Below are positions 8,276 through 17,514 of a stretch of 64,000 bases of DNA, piece by piece. The stretch is from Klebsiella pneumoniae (GTDB lineage Bacteria > Myxococcota_A > UBA796 > SXON01), in assembly GCA_945862325.1 (NCBI GenBank), contig CAMAXZ010000006.1:62001-126000 (forward strand), written 5' to 3'. The number at the start of each line of letters is the position of its first letter. The first letter of the stretch is position 1. The notes below the pieces were generated by a model. It was not told the DNA's origin. It made no database searches and saw only the letters and a program-made list of their open reading frames with translations. A program made the translations under genes and the position numbers.

Positions 8276-9507
8276 TGGCGGTGTACGAGTACATCGGCCT
8301 CGACTCCGCCGGCAAGCCCGCGAAGGGCATCATCGACGCCGACACGGCCAAGTCGGCGCGCACGCGCCTGCGAAAGCAGGGGGTGTTCCCCACCGACGTC
8401 TGGGAGAAGAAGGAGGGCGCGGCGCGTGGGCGCGGCCTCGACATCCAGATCGACTTCTCGAAGTACTTCCAGCGCGTCAGCACAGAGGACCTCGCGACGG
8501 TCACCAGCCAGATGAGCACGCTCATGGGCGCGGGCATCCCGATGGTCGACGCCTTGAGCGCGCTGGTGGAGCAGACCGAGAACCCGAAGATGAAGGCCGT
8601 GCTCGTCGACGTGCGCCAGAAGGTGAACGAAGGTTGGGCGTTGGCGCGCGCGATGCGCGGGCACCCCACGGTGTTCAACGATCTGTACGTCAACATGGTG
8701 GACGCGGGCGAACAGTCCGGCGCGCTCGAGCGCGTGCTCGACCGATTGACGAAGTACACCGAGAGCCAGGTCGCGCTTCAAGGGAAGCTCGTCGCCGCGA
8801 TCACGTACCCCGTGCTCATGATGGGCGTTTCGACCGCGATGGTGCTCGGGCTGTTCACCTTCGTCATCCCGCGCATCAAGCGCATCTTCGACAGCTTCGA
8901 CGAGGGCCTGCCGCTCATCACCACCGTGCTGTTCACGATGTCGAACATCGTCACGGGGTATTGGTACCTCGTCCTCGCCGCCATAGGGTTGAGCGTGTGG
9001 GGCTTCCGTACGTACATCCGTACGGTCCCTGGCCGCAAGTGGTGGCACCGCACCCTCTTGCGCCTCCCGGTCTTCGGTCGGATCAACCGCCTCGTCGCGG
9101 TGTCGCGCTTCTGCCGCACCCTCTCCACGCTGCTCGTCAGCGGGGTCCCCATCCTCACCGCCCTCCAGATCGTGCGCTCCGTCGTCGGCAACGACATGAT
9201 CGCCAACGCGATCGACGCGGCCGGTCGCAACATCGCCGAGGGTCAATCCGTCGCCGTGCCCCTCAAGCAGTCGGGGGAGTTTCCTCCCATCGTCACCCAC
9301 ATGATCGCCATCGGCGAGAAGACGGGCGAGCTCGAGGGGATGTTGGGCAAGGTGGCGGACGCCTACGACTCTCAGGTCGAGAACACCGTCAACACGCTCA
9401 CCTCGCTGCTCACGCCGATCATGACCCTCGCGATGGGCGGTGTCGTCGCGGTCATCGCGCTCGGCATCCTCCTCCCCATGCTCAACCTCACCTCTGTCGT
9501 ACGGTGA
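8275..9507 (+). CDS. gspF: Type II secretion inner-membrane platform protein GspF
   Basis: Polytopic platform protein, 410 residues, the usual family length. It has two T2SSF cytoplasmic helical domains (TVTSQMSTLMGAGIPMVDALSAL near residue 80 and a second copy with SRFCRTLSTLLVSGVPILTAL near 280). Three hydrophobic segments are visible: ITYPVLMMGVSTAMVLGLF, YWYLVLAAIGLSVWGF, and a C-terminal MTLAMGGVVAVIALGIL. The N-terminus MAVYEYIGLDSAGK is the family signature (YEY..LD..GK), which fixes the ATG at 8275, in TGATG overlap with gspE. It couples the GspE ATPase to pseudopilin insertion. Confidence 0.94.
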   Translation: MAVYEYIGLDSAGKPAKGIIDADTAKSARTRLRKQGVFPTDVWEKKEGAARGRGLDIQIDFSKYFQRVSTEDLATVTSQMSTLMGAGIPMVDALSALVEQTENPKMKAVLVDVRQKVNEGWALARAMRGHPTVFNDLYVNMVDAGEQSGALERVLDRLTKYTESQVALQGKLVAAITYPVLMMGVSTAMVLGLFTFVIPRIKRIFDSFDEGLPLITTVLFTMSNIVTGYWYLVLAAIGLSVWGFRTYIRTVPGRKWWHRTLLRLPVFGRINRLVAVSRFCRTLSTLLVSGVPILTALQIVRSVVGNDMIANAIDAAGRNIAEGQSVAVPLKQSGEFPPIVTHMIAIGEKTGELEGMLGKVADAYDSQVENTVNTLTSLLTPIMTLAMGGVVAVIALGILLPMLNLTSVVR

Positions 9508-9511
9508 ACCC

Positions 9512-9946
9512 ATGACCACCCTCCGCTCCCGCTCCCTCTCCTCTGTCCGTCGCGCCGCCCGGCGCGGCATGTCCCTCGTCGAGATCATGGTCGTCATCGC
9601 GATCATCGGCATCCTGATGACCGTCGTGGCCGTCAACGTGCTCGGGTTCCTCGACGACGCGAACGTCGACGCGACGAAGATCCAGATGAAGAAGCTCGAA
9701 GAAGGGCTCGTGGTGTACGCGTCGAAGCACAAGGGGCGCTTCCCGTCGACGTCGGAGGGCCTCGACGTCGCGAAGAAGTACTTCCCGAACAACGAAGTCC
9801 CGACGGACGCGTGGGGCAACGCCTTCCAGTACTTCTCTCCGGGCAGCGACGGCAACGCTCCCTACGAGATCAAGTCGCTCGGCAAGGACGGCAAGGAAGG
9901 CGGCGAAGAAGCCAACGCCGACCTCCGCTCCACCGACAGGGAGTGA
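9512..9946 (+). CDS. gspG: Type II secretion major pseudopilin GspG
   Basis: Major pseudopilin of the secretion piston, 144 residues. The prepilin peptidase site is RRG19/M20SLVE24, with Glu at position +5 of the mature chain and a single N-terminal hydrophobic helix (IMVVIAIIGILMTVVAVNV). The C-terminal globular part has PTDAWGNAFQYFSPG, the GspG signature region before the calcium-binding loop. The start is ATG 9512, four bases after gspF, giving a 19-residue basic leader. The prepilin peptidase needed to process it (GspO/PilD) is not encoded in this window. Confidence 0.95.
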   Translation: MTTLRSRSLSSVRRAARRGMSLVEIMVVIAIIGILMTVVAVNVLGFLDDANVDATKIQMKKLEEGLVVYASKHKGRFPSTSEGLDVAKKYFPNNEVPTDAWGNAFQYFSPGSDGNAPYEIKSLGKDGKEGGEEANADLRSTDRE

Positions 9947-9949
9947 CGC

Positions 9950-10669
9950 ATGCGCGCGCGCCGCGGGATCTCGCTGATCGAGATCGTGGTCGTGCTGGCG
10001 GTCATGGCCGTGGTTGTCGCCATTGGTCTGCCGAGCATGAACGCGATCTTCGATGTGCAGCAGCGCGGCGCGGCGCGTGAGCTGGCGCTCACGTACAAGT
10101 ACCTCGTGGCCGAGGCGGCGATGCGGAACGTGACGTTCCGCGTCGCGTACAACCTCGACTCGAGCAGCTACCGAATCGAAGTGGGCGAGCCCGGCGCCAC
10201 GATCTTCTCGGACCCGGAGGCCCGCGCGGTCGCCGACGAGGAGCTGCGCGCCGCGGCGCGTCGGCTCACCAAAGAGGAGCGTGAGACGCTGGCGGCGGGC
10301 GGAGAGGTCGAAGGCTTCGACCAGGGCGGGCGCTTCCAGGGGCTCACCGCGCCCGGCTTCGCGACCGACGTCAAGCTGCCGGAGAACACGATGATCGCGT
10401 GGGCGTGGACCCCGCAGTACGGCGAGGCCGTCGTGCCGTCCGACGAGACCCCGGACGCCCCGGAGGACGCCCGGATCGTCTACTCCTACGTGTTCGCCAA
10501 CGGCGAGGCGGAGCACACCGTGGTGCGCCTCGCGGACCGGAACGATCCGGACGACGGGTACACGGTCGAGGTGCAGCCGCTCAGCGGCGTGGTGTCGGTC
10601 GACAGCGAGATCACCGACATCGGCGCGTCGATGTCCTGGCTGCCCACCGAAGGGCCGACCCTCCGATGA
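9950..10669 (+). CDS. gspH: Type II secretion minor pseudopilin GspH
   Basis: Minor pseudopilin, 239 residues. It has a very short leader, MRARRG6, then I7SLIE11 and a hydrophobic helix (IVVVLAVMAVVVAIGLPSM), matching a class III prepilin peptidase substrate. The remainder is beta-rich and contains an insertion around LTKEERETLAAGGEVEGFD, making it longer than the roughly 170-residue proteobacterial GspH proteins. Assignment as GspH rests on the GspG-H-I-J-K order and on length; sequence alone would only give GspH/FimT-type pseudopilin. Its stop overlaps the gspI start (ATGA). Confidence 0.85.
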   Translation: MRARRGISLIEIVVVLAVMAVVVAIGLPSMNAIFDVQQRGAARELALTYKYLVAEAAMRNVTFRVAYNLDSSSYRIEVGEPGATIFSDPEARAVADEELRAAARRLTKEERETLAAGGEVEGFDQGGRFQGLTAPGFATDVKLPENTMIAWAWTPQYGEAVVPSDETPDAPEDARIVYSYVFANGEAEHTVVRLADRNDPDDGYTVEVQPLSGVVSVDSEITDIGASMSWLPTEGPTLR

Positions 10670-11274
10670 TCCCCTCCCGGCGCGCGCGCGGCGGGTTCAC
10701 CCTGCTCGAGGTCGTCGTCGCCCTGGCGATCCTCGCGGTGTCCCTCGTGGTGCTCGTCGAGAGTCAGACCTCCTCCGTCCTGCTGACCATCGACACCGAG
10801 AAGACCCTCACCGGCACCTGGCTGGCGCAAGAGAAGATGGCCGAGGTCGTGCTCCGCACCGAGCAGGAGGGCTTTCGCGAGGCCGACATCGACGAAGAGG
10901 GCGACTTCACCGAGTGGGGCGCCGCCGAGGAGTTCGGCGAGAGCGTGGACTTCGGGGACGCCTTCGAAGGCTACAAGTGGGCCTACACCATCCGCAAGGT
11001 CGACCTCCAGGTCGGCGACATGACGAGCGCGGCGGACGACCTCCAGGCGGCGGGCATCACCGGCAACGAGCGTGAGGACAACACCGAGGAGCGCGACCTG
11101 ACCGACGTCGGCTTCGACGGGTCGATGTTGAGCGAGCAGCTCCGCCCGTACATCCGCGAGATCCGCGTGCTCGTGTGGTGGACCGAAGAGGACCCCGACC
11201 TCGAAGAGGGGTGCGACGGCTGCATCGAGTTGGTCACGCACGTGATCAACCCGGGTGGGAAGGTGTTCCCGTGA
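10666..11274 (+). CDS. gspI: Type II secretion minor pseudopilin GspI
   Basis: Minor pseudopilin at the tip of the pseudopilus, 202 residues. The peptidase site is RGG10/F11TLLE15 followed by VVVALAILAVSLVVLVESQ. A GspI-type downstream signature (LTGTWLAQEKMAEV) follows the helix. The C-terminal half is strikingly acidic, with Asp/Glu runs such as EEDPDLEEGCDGC, and includes a CDGC cysteine pair that could form a disulphide. The protein is longer than the usual 120-130 residues because of an acidic insert. Starts at ATG 10666 overlapping the gspH stop. Confidence 0.88.
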   Translation: MIPSRRARGGFTLLEVVVALAILAVSLVVLVESQTSSVLLTIDTEKTLTGTWLAQEKMAEVVLRTEQEGFREADIDEEGDFTEWGAAEEFGESVDFGDAFEGYKWAYTIRKVDLQVGDMTSAADDLQAAGITGNEREDNTEERDLTDVGFDGSMLSEQLRPYIREIRVLVWWTEEDPDLEEGCDGCIELVTHVINPGGKVFP

Positions 11275-11978
11275 GGCGCGCCCGCGGAGGCTTCACCCTG
11301 CTGGAGGTCGTCGTCGCGCTCGGCGTGCTCGCGCTGATCGGCACGTTGACGTTCAGCACGATCGCGTCGGCGCTCAACACGCGAGACCTCCTCGAGAAAG
11401 ACGACCGCGTCAATCATTACGCCCGCGTGGCGATGACACGCCTGCGTCGCGACCTCTCGCTCGCGTACCTGACGAAGAACACCAGCGCGCTGAACACCTA
11501 CCGCACGATCTTCGTCGGGAAGGACAACAGCGAGGAAGATCGGGTCTGGTTCGCGTCGCTCTCGCACCTGCGGCTCTACCGGGACGCCCGCGAGTGCGAT
11601 CAGACCGAGCTGACCTATTGGTTGGAGGACGACCCGGAGGCGGACGACGCGCGCGTGCTCGTGCGCCGCGAGGCGCCGCGGATCGATCACGAGCCCGAGA
11701 AGGCCGGCACCATCCAGCCGCTCGCCTATGGGGTCGCCAGTTTCGACCTGAAGTACCTCGACGGCCAGTCCGCGGAGTGGAAGGAGGAGTGGGACACCAC
11801 CGGGGTGGATCAGGCCAACCGCCTGCCGCGCGCGGTGCTCGTCACCCTCGGGTTGTTCGCGCCCGACCCCGAAGACGACGACAAGCAGGTCATCCGTACC
11901 TTCGTCACCACGGTGCTCCTGTCCTACGCGGCGCCCCTTCCGACGAAGGGCCCGACGACCGAAGAGGACGCGCAATGA
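11271..11978 (+). CDS. gspJ: Type II secretion minor pseudopilin GspJ
   Basis: Minor pseudopilin of the GspI-J-K tip complex, 235 residues. GTG 11271 overlaps the gspI TGA (GTGA), which gives the leader MRRARGG7 and mature F8TLLE12 with helix VVVALGVLALIGTLTFSTI. GspJ-like features are the post-helix HYARVAMTRLRRDLSLAYL segment and the QTELTYWLEDD strand region. The next gene begins in an ATGA overlap. Confidence 0.88.
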   Translation: MRRARGGFTLLEVVVALGVLALIGTLTFSTIASALNTRDLLEKDDRVNHYARVAMTRLRRDLSLAYLTKNTSALNTYRTIFVGKDNSEEDRVWFASLSHLRLYRDARECDQTELTYWLEDDPEADDARVLVRREAPRIDHEPEKAGTIQPLAYGVASFDLKYLDGQSAEWKEEWDTTGVDQANRLPRAVLVTLGLFAPDPEDDDKQVIRTFVTTVLLSYAAPLPTKGPTTEEDAQ

Positions 11979-13183
11979 GCCCGCGCCGCCGTGTGTCGCT
12001 CCGCGAGCGCGCCCGCCACGATCGGCGTGGCGTCGCGATCCTGCTCGTGGTCGCCACGCTCATGTTCCTGACCGTGCTCGTGACCGACATCACGTACGGG
12101 TCGCGCGTTCGGTACCTCACGGCGGTGCACGAGCGCGAAGAGGCGCAAGCGTACTGGCTCGCCGTCACCGGGGTGAACACCTACCGGCTCATCCTCAAGG
12201 CCAGTAAGGACCTTGAAAAGAGCGGGTTCGCGGATCAGCTCTCCTCGCTCGGGCTCAGCGGCGACTCGCTCTGGCAGACGATCCCCGCGATCAGCAGCGG
12301 GCTGCTGCGGATGTTCGCCGGCAGCGGCGAGCCGTCGGAGGACGACCTGGAGTCGTTCGCCGCGAGCGGCGAAGTGGACGAAGAGACGCGCGAGGAGTCC
12401 CGCGAGTCCGGAGGCACACGCTTCGGCGGACGTAACTTCCTCGACTTCGACGGGGACTTCAACGCCGAGGTGCGCGGTGAGGACTGTCGCATCAACCTCG
12501 CGGCGCTGGGGAAGATCCAGTCCGGTGCGAACGTGCAGGAGTCGGCGGTGGGCTTGCAGCTCTACGGGCTGCTCAGCGGCGAGGACAACGAGCAGTTCCT
12601 GCGCGACCGCAACCTGGAGCGTTGGGACCTCGTGTACAACGTGCTCGACTGGGTCGACGCGGACAACACCGTGGCCAGCGGAAAGGGCGGCTACGAGGAC
12701 GACTTCTACAACACGCTCGACAGCCCGTACCTGTCGAAGAACGCGCCGTTCGACACGCCCTCGGAGCTGCGCCTCGTGCAGGGGTGGCAGGACGCCGTGT
12801 ACGACCGGTTCGCCGAGCAGCTCACGATCTTCGGGTCGGGCAAGATCAACATCGCGTGCGCCGACGACACCACGCTCTCGGCGCTGCTCCGCGCCTACGC
12901 GACGCGGAGCTACAGCGACGACGAGCTCTCGCGCATCCTCTCGGACATGCACGGGTACACCTCGCTCGCGGCCTTCAAGGACGCGAACGACTTCATCACG
13001 TGGCTCAAGAACTCCGCGGGATACGAGCCGCGCTCGGACATGGCGAGCGCGATCACGACGACGACGAAGGTGTTCACGATCACGAGCACCGGGGTGGTGG
13101 GCGATGCCACCGCCACGATCACGGTGGTGCTCGACTACTCCACGAGCACCCAGGGCAGCATCACCTATTGGCGGGTTGACTAG
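11975..13183 (+). CDS. gspK: Type II secretion minor pseudopilin GspK
   Basis: Largest minor pseudopilin and presumed tip protein, 402 residues. The leader ends DRRG19, then V20AILLVVATLMFLTVLVTDI. As is normal for GspK, the +5 Glu found in the other pseudopilins is absent. GspK family features include REEAQAYWLAVTGVN just after the helix, INLAALGKIQSG and DWVDADNTV, followed by a helix-rich alpha-domain region. Codon use and GC match the rest of the operon. ATG 11975 overlaps the gspJ stop, and the TAG stop abuts the gspL ATG. Confidence 0.92.
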   Translation: MSPRRRVSLRERARHDRRGVAILLVVATLMFLTVLVTDITYGSRVRYLTAVHEREEAQAYWLAVTGVNTYRLILKASKDLEKSGFADQLSSLGLSGDSLWQTIPAISSGLLRMFAGSGEPSEDDLESFAASGEVDEETREESRESGGTRFGGRNFLDFDGDFNAEVRGEDCRINLAALGKIQSGANVQESAVGLQLYGLLSGEDNEQFLRDRNLERWDLVYNVLDWVDADNTVASGKGGYEDDFYNTLDSPYLSKNAPFDTPSELRLVQGWQDAVYDRFAEQLTIFGSGKINIACADDTTLSALLRAYATRSYSDDELSRILSDMHGYTSLAAFKDANDFITWLKNSAGYEPRSDMASAITTTTKVFTITSTGVVGDATATITVVLDYSTSTQGSITYWRVD

Positions 13184-14785
13184 ATGGCGAGCTACTACGG
13201 TATCGATCTCGGGAGCTGGCGCGTTCGCGTCGCGGCGGTCGAGGGCTCCTTCGGGCGCTACGAGGTGCGCGACGCCGCCCAGATCGGCGTGTCCCGCGGC
13301 GAGGACGGCGCGCTCGATCACGCCGGGGCGCTCCACGCCCTCCGCGAGGGCGAGCCTTCGTGGGAGGCCGCCGACAAGGCCGCGGCGTTCCCCCTCGATC
13401 TCGGGGTGGTCCGCTCGGTGCGGCTGCCGTTCTCCGACCGCGCGGCCATCGCGAAGGCCCTGATCGGCGAGGTCGAGAGCCAGGTGCCCTACGACCTCGA
13501 CGAGATGGTGCTCGTCACCCACGTCGTCGAGGCGAAGGACAAGGAGAGCCGTACGACCGCGTTCATCGCCCCGCGGGTCGAGGTCCGGACCCGGGTCGAT
13601 CTGCTGCACGGCGCGAAGGCCGATCCGCGCACGCTGACCTTCGACGCGGACGCGCTCGCCACGTACGCCGACCGCGGCGTGCAGGTGGTCGTCGACATCG
13701 GGCACGAGCGCACCGTGCTCGCGGTGTGCTTCAACGGCACGCTCGTGGCGGCGCGGCTCGTGTCGAGCGGCGGCCGCGCCTTCACGGACGCGCTCATGGC
13801 GGCGACCGGGTGGTCGCAGGCGGACGCGGAGGAGGTCAAGCACCGCAGCGAGCTGACGCCGCGCGGCGCCGGCGCCTTGTCCGGCGCGTTCGACGACGAG
13901 GTGACCGACGCGAGCAAGCCGCGCCCGGACGCCCGGGAAGCCTTGGAGCGCGCCGCGAACGCGTGGTGCGCCGAGGTGCGCGCCGAGCTCATCGCGCTCG
14001 AGGACGAGCTCGGCCGCGGCATCGACGAGCTGCTCTGCTGCGGCGGGGGCTCGAGGTTGATCGGCTTGATCGGATGGATCGGGGCCGAGACCGGCGTGCC
14101 GTCGCGGGCCGTCACCGTTCCCGGTGGACACGCGGCGGAGTACGCGCTCGCGGTCGCGCTCGCGCGGGTCGCCGCCCACGAGAAGCGTGCATCTGACCTT
14201 CGCGTTGGCGAGTTCGGCTTCCGCGGCGTCGCCGACACGCTCTGGACGGTGGTCACCGCGGCGGCGCTCGGCGGCGGCGTCGCGATGGTCGCGGCGGTGG
14301 TGCTCTTCGCGATGAGCTGGTGGGACGCCCAGTCGCGGCTCGCCGAGCTCGACACGAAGATCGTCGCCACCGTGACGAGCTCCTACCCGGACGTCACCGC
14401 CGACCGCGTCGCGGGTCAGCCGTCCGTCGCGCTCGCGATCCTCCAGGAGAAGTCGGCGGAGTCGCAGGCCAGGGTCGAGCTCCTCGGGGCCACGATCAGC
14501 GGCGTCCCTCCCACACTCGAGATGCTCAAGGCCCTCTCGGAGGGCGTGCCCGCCGCGAGCGAGGCCCGCATCGACGTCCGCGAGCTGAGCATCAACGACG
14601 ACGTCGTGAACTTCAAGGCCGAGACCGACAGCTACGAGACCGCGGCGCGCATCGAAGCGGCGCTGCAGAAGGTCAGCCGCTTCAAGCAGGCCCGCAAGAG
14701 CGACGAGAAGAAGACGGGGGAGACCCTGCAGTTCACCGTGAACATCCCGCTGGGCGAGTCCGAGCCCGCGGCGGAGGAGGGCTGA
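13184..14785 (+). CDS. gspL: Type II secretion protein GspL (actin-like cytoplasmic domain plus transmembrane/periplasmic part)
   Basis: Inner-membrane protein bridging GspE and GspM, 533 residues. The N-terminal 330 residues are an actin-like (PilM/GspL) fold: YGIDLGSWRVRVAAVEG is the phosphate-1 strand, VVVDIGHERTVLAVCFNG is phosphate-2, and ELLCCGGGSRLIGL is the adenosine-type motif. A single transmembrane helix lies at about 350-375 (TAAALGGGVAMVAAVVLFAM). A coiled region and a small ferredoxin-like periplasmic domain (RIDVRELSINDDVVNFKAE) complete the protein. It looks like PilM and PilN joined in one chain, the GspL arrangement. TGATG overlap with gspM. Confidence 0.88.
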   Translation: MASYYGIDLGSWRVRVAAVEGSFGRYEVRDAAQIGVSRGEDGALDHAGALHALREGEPSWEAADKAAAFPLDLGVVRSVRLPFSDRAAIAKALIGEVESQVPYDLDEMVLVTHVVEAKDKESRTTAFIAPRVEVRTRVDLLHGAKADPRTLTFDADALATYADRGVQVVVDIGHERTVLAVCFNGTLVAARLVSSGGRAFTDALMAATGWSQADAEEVKHRSELTPRGAGALSGAFDDEVTDASKPRPDAREALERAANAWCAEVRAELIALEDELGRGIDELLCCGGGSRLIGLIGWIGAETGVPSRAVTVPGGHAAEYALAVALARVAAHEKRASDLRVGEFGFRGVADTLWTVVTAAALGGGVAMVAAVVLFAMSWWDAQSRLAELDTKIVATVTSSYPDVTADRVAGQPSVALAILQEKSAESQARVELLGATISGVPPTLEMLKALSEGVPAASEARIDVRELSINDDVVNFKAETDSYETAARIEAALQKVSRFKQARKSDEKKTGETLQFTVNIPLGESEPAAEEG

Positions 14786-15375
14786 TGGCCACGTTCGCGC
14801 CGCTCGCGCCGATCAAGGCGCGCTTCGACGAGGCGGTCTCCTCCATGAGCGCCCGGGATCGCGTCCTCCTCGTGGGGCTCGTGGTGGCCGGCGTCGTCGG
14901 CCTGCTGTTGCTCGTGGCGTGGACCGGGCGCGCCTGGGTCCGCGACGTCGAGAGCCGCGTGAGCGACCGAGAAGGCACCCTCGCGCTGATCAACGGGCTC
15001 GCCGAAGACGACGCGAAGGCCCGCGAGGAGGCCACCCGGATCGAAGAAGAGCTTAAGAAGCACGCCGGTGAGGACCTGCCGGCGTACGTCGAGAAGACCG
15101 CCTCGACCGTGGGCGTGTCGTCCAACCTCTCGGGCGTGCGCGAGAAGGAGGTGTCGACGCAGGGCAACCTCGAGGAGAAGCGCTACAACGTCGATCTCAA
15201 CAAGATCACGGTCGGCCAGCTCCCCGAGTTTCTCTACGCGCTCGAGACCGGCGGCTATCCGCTGCGCGTCCGCTCCCTGAAGACCCGTACGGTCACCAAC
15301 GCCGGGGTCAAGGTGCTCAACGTGTCGCTCGAAGTGAGCGCGTTCCGTCTGGTCGAGGAGGCCGCGACCCCATGA
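14785..15375 (+). CDS. gspM: Type II secretion protein GspM
   Basis: Bitopic inner-membrane partner of GspL, 196 residues. A cytoplasmic N-terminus (about 25 residues) precedes one transmembrane helix (VLLVGLVVAGVVGLLLLVAW), then a charged helical segment (AREEATRIEEELKKHAGE) and a ferredoxin-like periplasmic domain with KRYNVDLNKITVGQLPEFLYAL. This matches the GspM/PilO architecture. Position between gspL and gspN supports the call. The stop overlaps the gspN ATG (ATGA). Confidence 0.87.
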   Translation: MATFAPLAPIKARFDEAVSSMSARDRVLLVGLVVAGVVGLLLLVAWTGRAWVRDVESRVSDREGTLALINGLAEDDAKAREEATRIEEELKKHAGEDLPAYVEKTASTVGVSSNLSGVREKEVSTQGNLEEKRYNVDLNKITVGQLPEFLYALETGGYPLRVRSLKTRTVTNAGVKVLNVSLEVSAFRLVEEAATP

Positions 15376-16661
15376 TCCTCCGTGTGATCCTGTCCGTGTT
15401 CGCGTGCGGGGCGCTGTTCGTGACCTCGACGTTCGTGGGGATGTGGTGGTCCTTTCCGGTCGAGCCGATGCGTCAGCGCATCGAGTACGAGGTGGCCGAG
15501 CGCAGCAACGACGACTTCGCCATCTCTCTGGGCAGCCTGTCGATGTTCCGCTTCAGCGGGATCGTCGCCGAGGACGTCACGCTCTACACCGTGAAGAAGG
15601 GCCGACGGAGCAAGAACGTCAAGAAGCCGCCGCTCGAGCGCAGCGCGATGCTCGAGCTCGACCAGTTCACCCTGAGCGCCGCGCTGATCCCCCGCCTGTT
15701 CGGGCGACAGGTGTACAGCTTCGGGGCCCGGCTGAACGACGGCCGCGTCGACGGCACGTGGGCCAGCTCGGAAGGCGCGTTGGACCTAGATTTTCAGGTT
15801 CGGGACCTCGACCTCGGCAAGGTGCCGGTGGCGGACGGTCCGAACGCGCTGCGCATGCGTGGGACGCTCGTCGCCGACGCGGACCTCACGCTCGACAGCA
15901 AGGACACGAAGAAGAGCAAGGGCACCCTGCGCTTCGAGTTCCCCAACTTCGCCTTGCTCGGCGGCAGCAAGGTCGGGGGCTTCGACCTCCCCGAGGTCAG
16001 CTTCACCAAGGCCGTCCTGGCGTTCGAGGCGTCCGACGGCAAGATGGAGGTCACCGAGGGGGCCTTCGAGGGTCCGGTGCTCAACGCCACGGTCACGGGC
16101 GACATCACGCTGAACAAGCGCCTCGGCCGCTCGCGCCTGCGGCTCGAGGTCGTGTTCACGCTGCCCGAGGACCTCGACCAGCTCGCGCAGATCGCGCCCG
16201 ACATGAAGCGCGCCCGTGACGCGGAAGGCAAGTACCACTTCACGATCTCGGGGACGCTGCTCTCGCCGACCCCCCGCGCCAGCCGCGCCGGCTCCCGAGC
16301 GGGCGGCCTCGCGGCGGACGCGGACGACCCGCCGCCCCTCGCCGGCGCCGGGCCGCGCAGCGTGGTCAACCGCGACGAGGACCTGAGCGAAGAAGACCGT
16401 CGGGCGCGCCGCGAGGACCGCATCCGCGAGCGTCGTGAGCGCCTGCGCAAGCGCCGCGAGGAGGCGGAGCGGAACAACCCGATGAACCGACCCGACGACG
16501 GGCCGATGGACGACGGTCCGATGGACGACGGTCCGATGGACGAGGGCCCGCGTCGCTTCGATGACGGTCCGCGCCGATTCGACGACGGCCCGCCGCCTTT
16601 CGACGAGGGCCCGCCGCCCTTCGAGGGCCCACCGGACGAGGGCTTCGAGCCCGGGGAGTAG
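15372..16661 (+). CDS. gspN: Type II secretion system protein GspN (deltaproteobacterial type)
   Basis: The last gene of the operon, 429 residues. An N-terminal hydrophobic helix (ILRVILSVFACGALFVTSTFVGMWW) anchors a large beta-rich domain (SLGSLSMFRFSGIVAEDVTLY, LRFEFPNFALLGGS) related to AsmA/GspN-type folds. The final 100 residues are unusual: an Arg/Glu helix (REDRIRERRERLRKRREE) followed by imperfect DDGPMDDGP and FDDGPRRFDD repeats encoded at about 16494-16640. GspN is seen in myxobacterial gsp operons in this place. Its role is less defined than that of the other Gsp proteins. Confidence 0.82.
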   Translation: MILRVILSVFACGALFVTSTFVGMWWSFPVEPMRQRIEYEVAERSNDDFAISLGSLSMFRFSGIVAEDVTLYTVKKGRRSKNVKKPPLERSAMLELDQFTLSAALIPRLFGRQVYSFGARLNDGRVDGTWASSEGALDLDFQVRDLDLGKVPVADGPNALRMRGTLVADADLTLDSKDTKKSKGTLRFEFPNFALLGGSKVGGFDLPEVSFTKAVLAFEASDGKMEVTEGAFEGPVLNATVTGDITLNKRLGRSRLRLEVVFTLPEDLDQLAQIAPDMKRARDAEGKYHFTISGTLLSPTPRASRAGSRAGGLAADADDPPPLAGAGPRSVVNRDEDLSEEDRRARREDRIRERRERLRKRREEAERNNPMNRPDDGPMDDGPMDDGPMDEGPRRFDDGPRRFDDGPPPFDEGPPPFEGPPDEGFEPGE

Positions 16662-16692
16662 GTTGCGGCCGGGCGTTCGCCCGGAGCTCTGC

Positions 16693-17514
16693 ATGTGGAT
16701 CGTGTTCGTCTCGCTCGCGTCGGCGCTGTGCCCCGACGTTCAACGCGCGGAGGAGCTCGGCGACGCCGGTCAGCTCGACGCCGTGTTGTCCACGCTGGAG
16801 GCGCACATCGTCAGCCACCCCGACGACGCCGAGGCGCTGTGGCGCCTCTCGCGCGCCATCTACGAGAAGGGGGAGGTCCTCGCCCAGACCGTGCCGGACC
16901 GACAGCGGCTCCCGCTGTATGACCGGGCGGGGGAGCTCGCGCGCCGCGTACGCGCGCTCGAGCCCCAGAACGGGCAGGGGTACCTGTGGGAAGGCGCGGC
17001 CATCGCGCGCGCCGCCACGGCGCGCGGCATCCTCGCGTCGCTGTTCGTGGCGGACGACGTCGAGCGCTTGTGGCTCCAGGCCCTCGAAACGAAGACCCGG
17101 TACCGCATGGCGTCGGGGATCTCGAGCTTTCCTGGCGACGTGTACAACGGACTCGGGCAGCTCTACCGCCTCGTGCCGGATTGGACAGCGGTCGAGTGGA
17201 TCGCCGGTACCAAGGGCGACATCGACAAGTCCGTGCACTACTTGCGCTTGATGGTGCAGGACGACCCGAACCGCCTCGAAGGGCTGAAGGAGCTCGGCGT
17301 GTCCTTGCTGTGCAAGGGCTACAAGCAGGGGGACGAGGCCGCGAAGTCCGAGGGGCGCATGTGGCTGACCAAGGCGCGGGCCCTTCCGGCGTCGTACCCG
17401 ACCGACGTCATCGACGTGAAGCAGATCCCCGTCATCCTGTCGCGCGAGAGCGAGGCGTGCGGCTACTCGCGCGACGGATGGGAGGACGTGTCGGAGCCTA
17501 CCCCCCGACGATGA
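16693..17514 (+). CDS. Secreted/periplasmic TPR-like protein of unknown function
   Basis: A 273-residue protein begins at ATG 16693, 31 bases after gspN, possibly on the same transcript. The first 14 residues (MWIVFVSLASALC) form a short signal peptide. The remainder is helical with TPR-like repeats: AEELGDAGQLDAVLSTLEAHIV, DDAEALWRLSRAIYEKGE, and DDPNRLEGLKELGVSLLCKGY. Such proteins act as scaffolds, but no partner can be named. Proximity to the secretion operon hints at an accessory role only. The 3' end overlaps the convergent PAAR gene by 17 bases. Confidence 0.7.
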   Translation: MWIVFVSLASALCPDVQRAEELGDAGQLDAVLSTLEAHIVSHPDDAEALWRLSRAIYEKGEVLAQTVPDRQRLPLYDRAGELARRVRALEPQNGQGYLWEGAAIARAATARGILASLFVADDVERLWLQALETKTRYRMASGISSFPGDVYNGLGQLYRLVPDWTAVEWIAGTKGDIDKSVHYLRLMVQDDPNRLEGLKELGVSLLCKGYKQGDEAAKSEGRMWLTKARALPASYPTDVIDVKQIPVILSRESEACGYSRDGWEDVSEPTPRR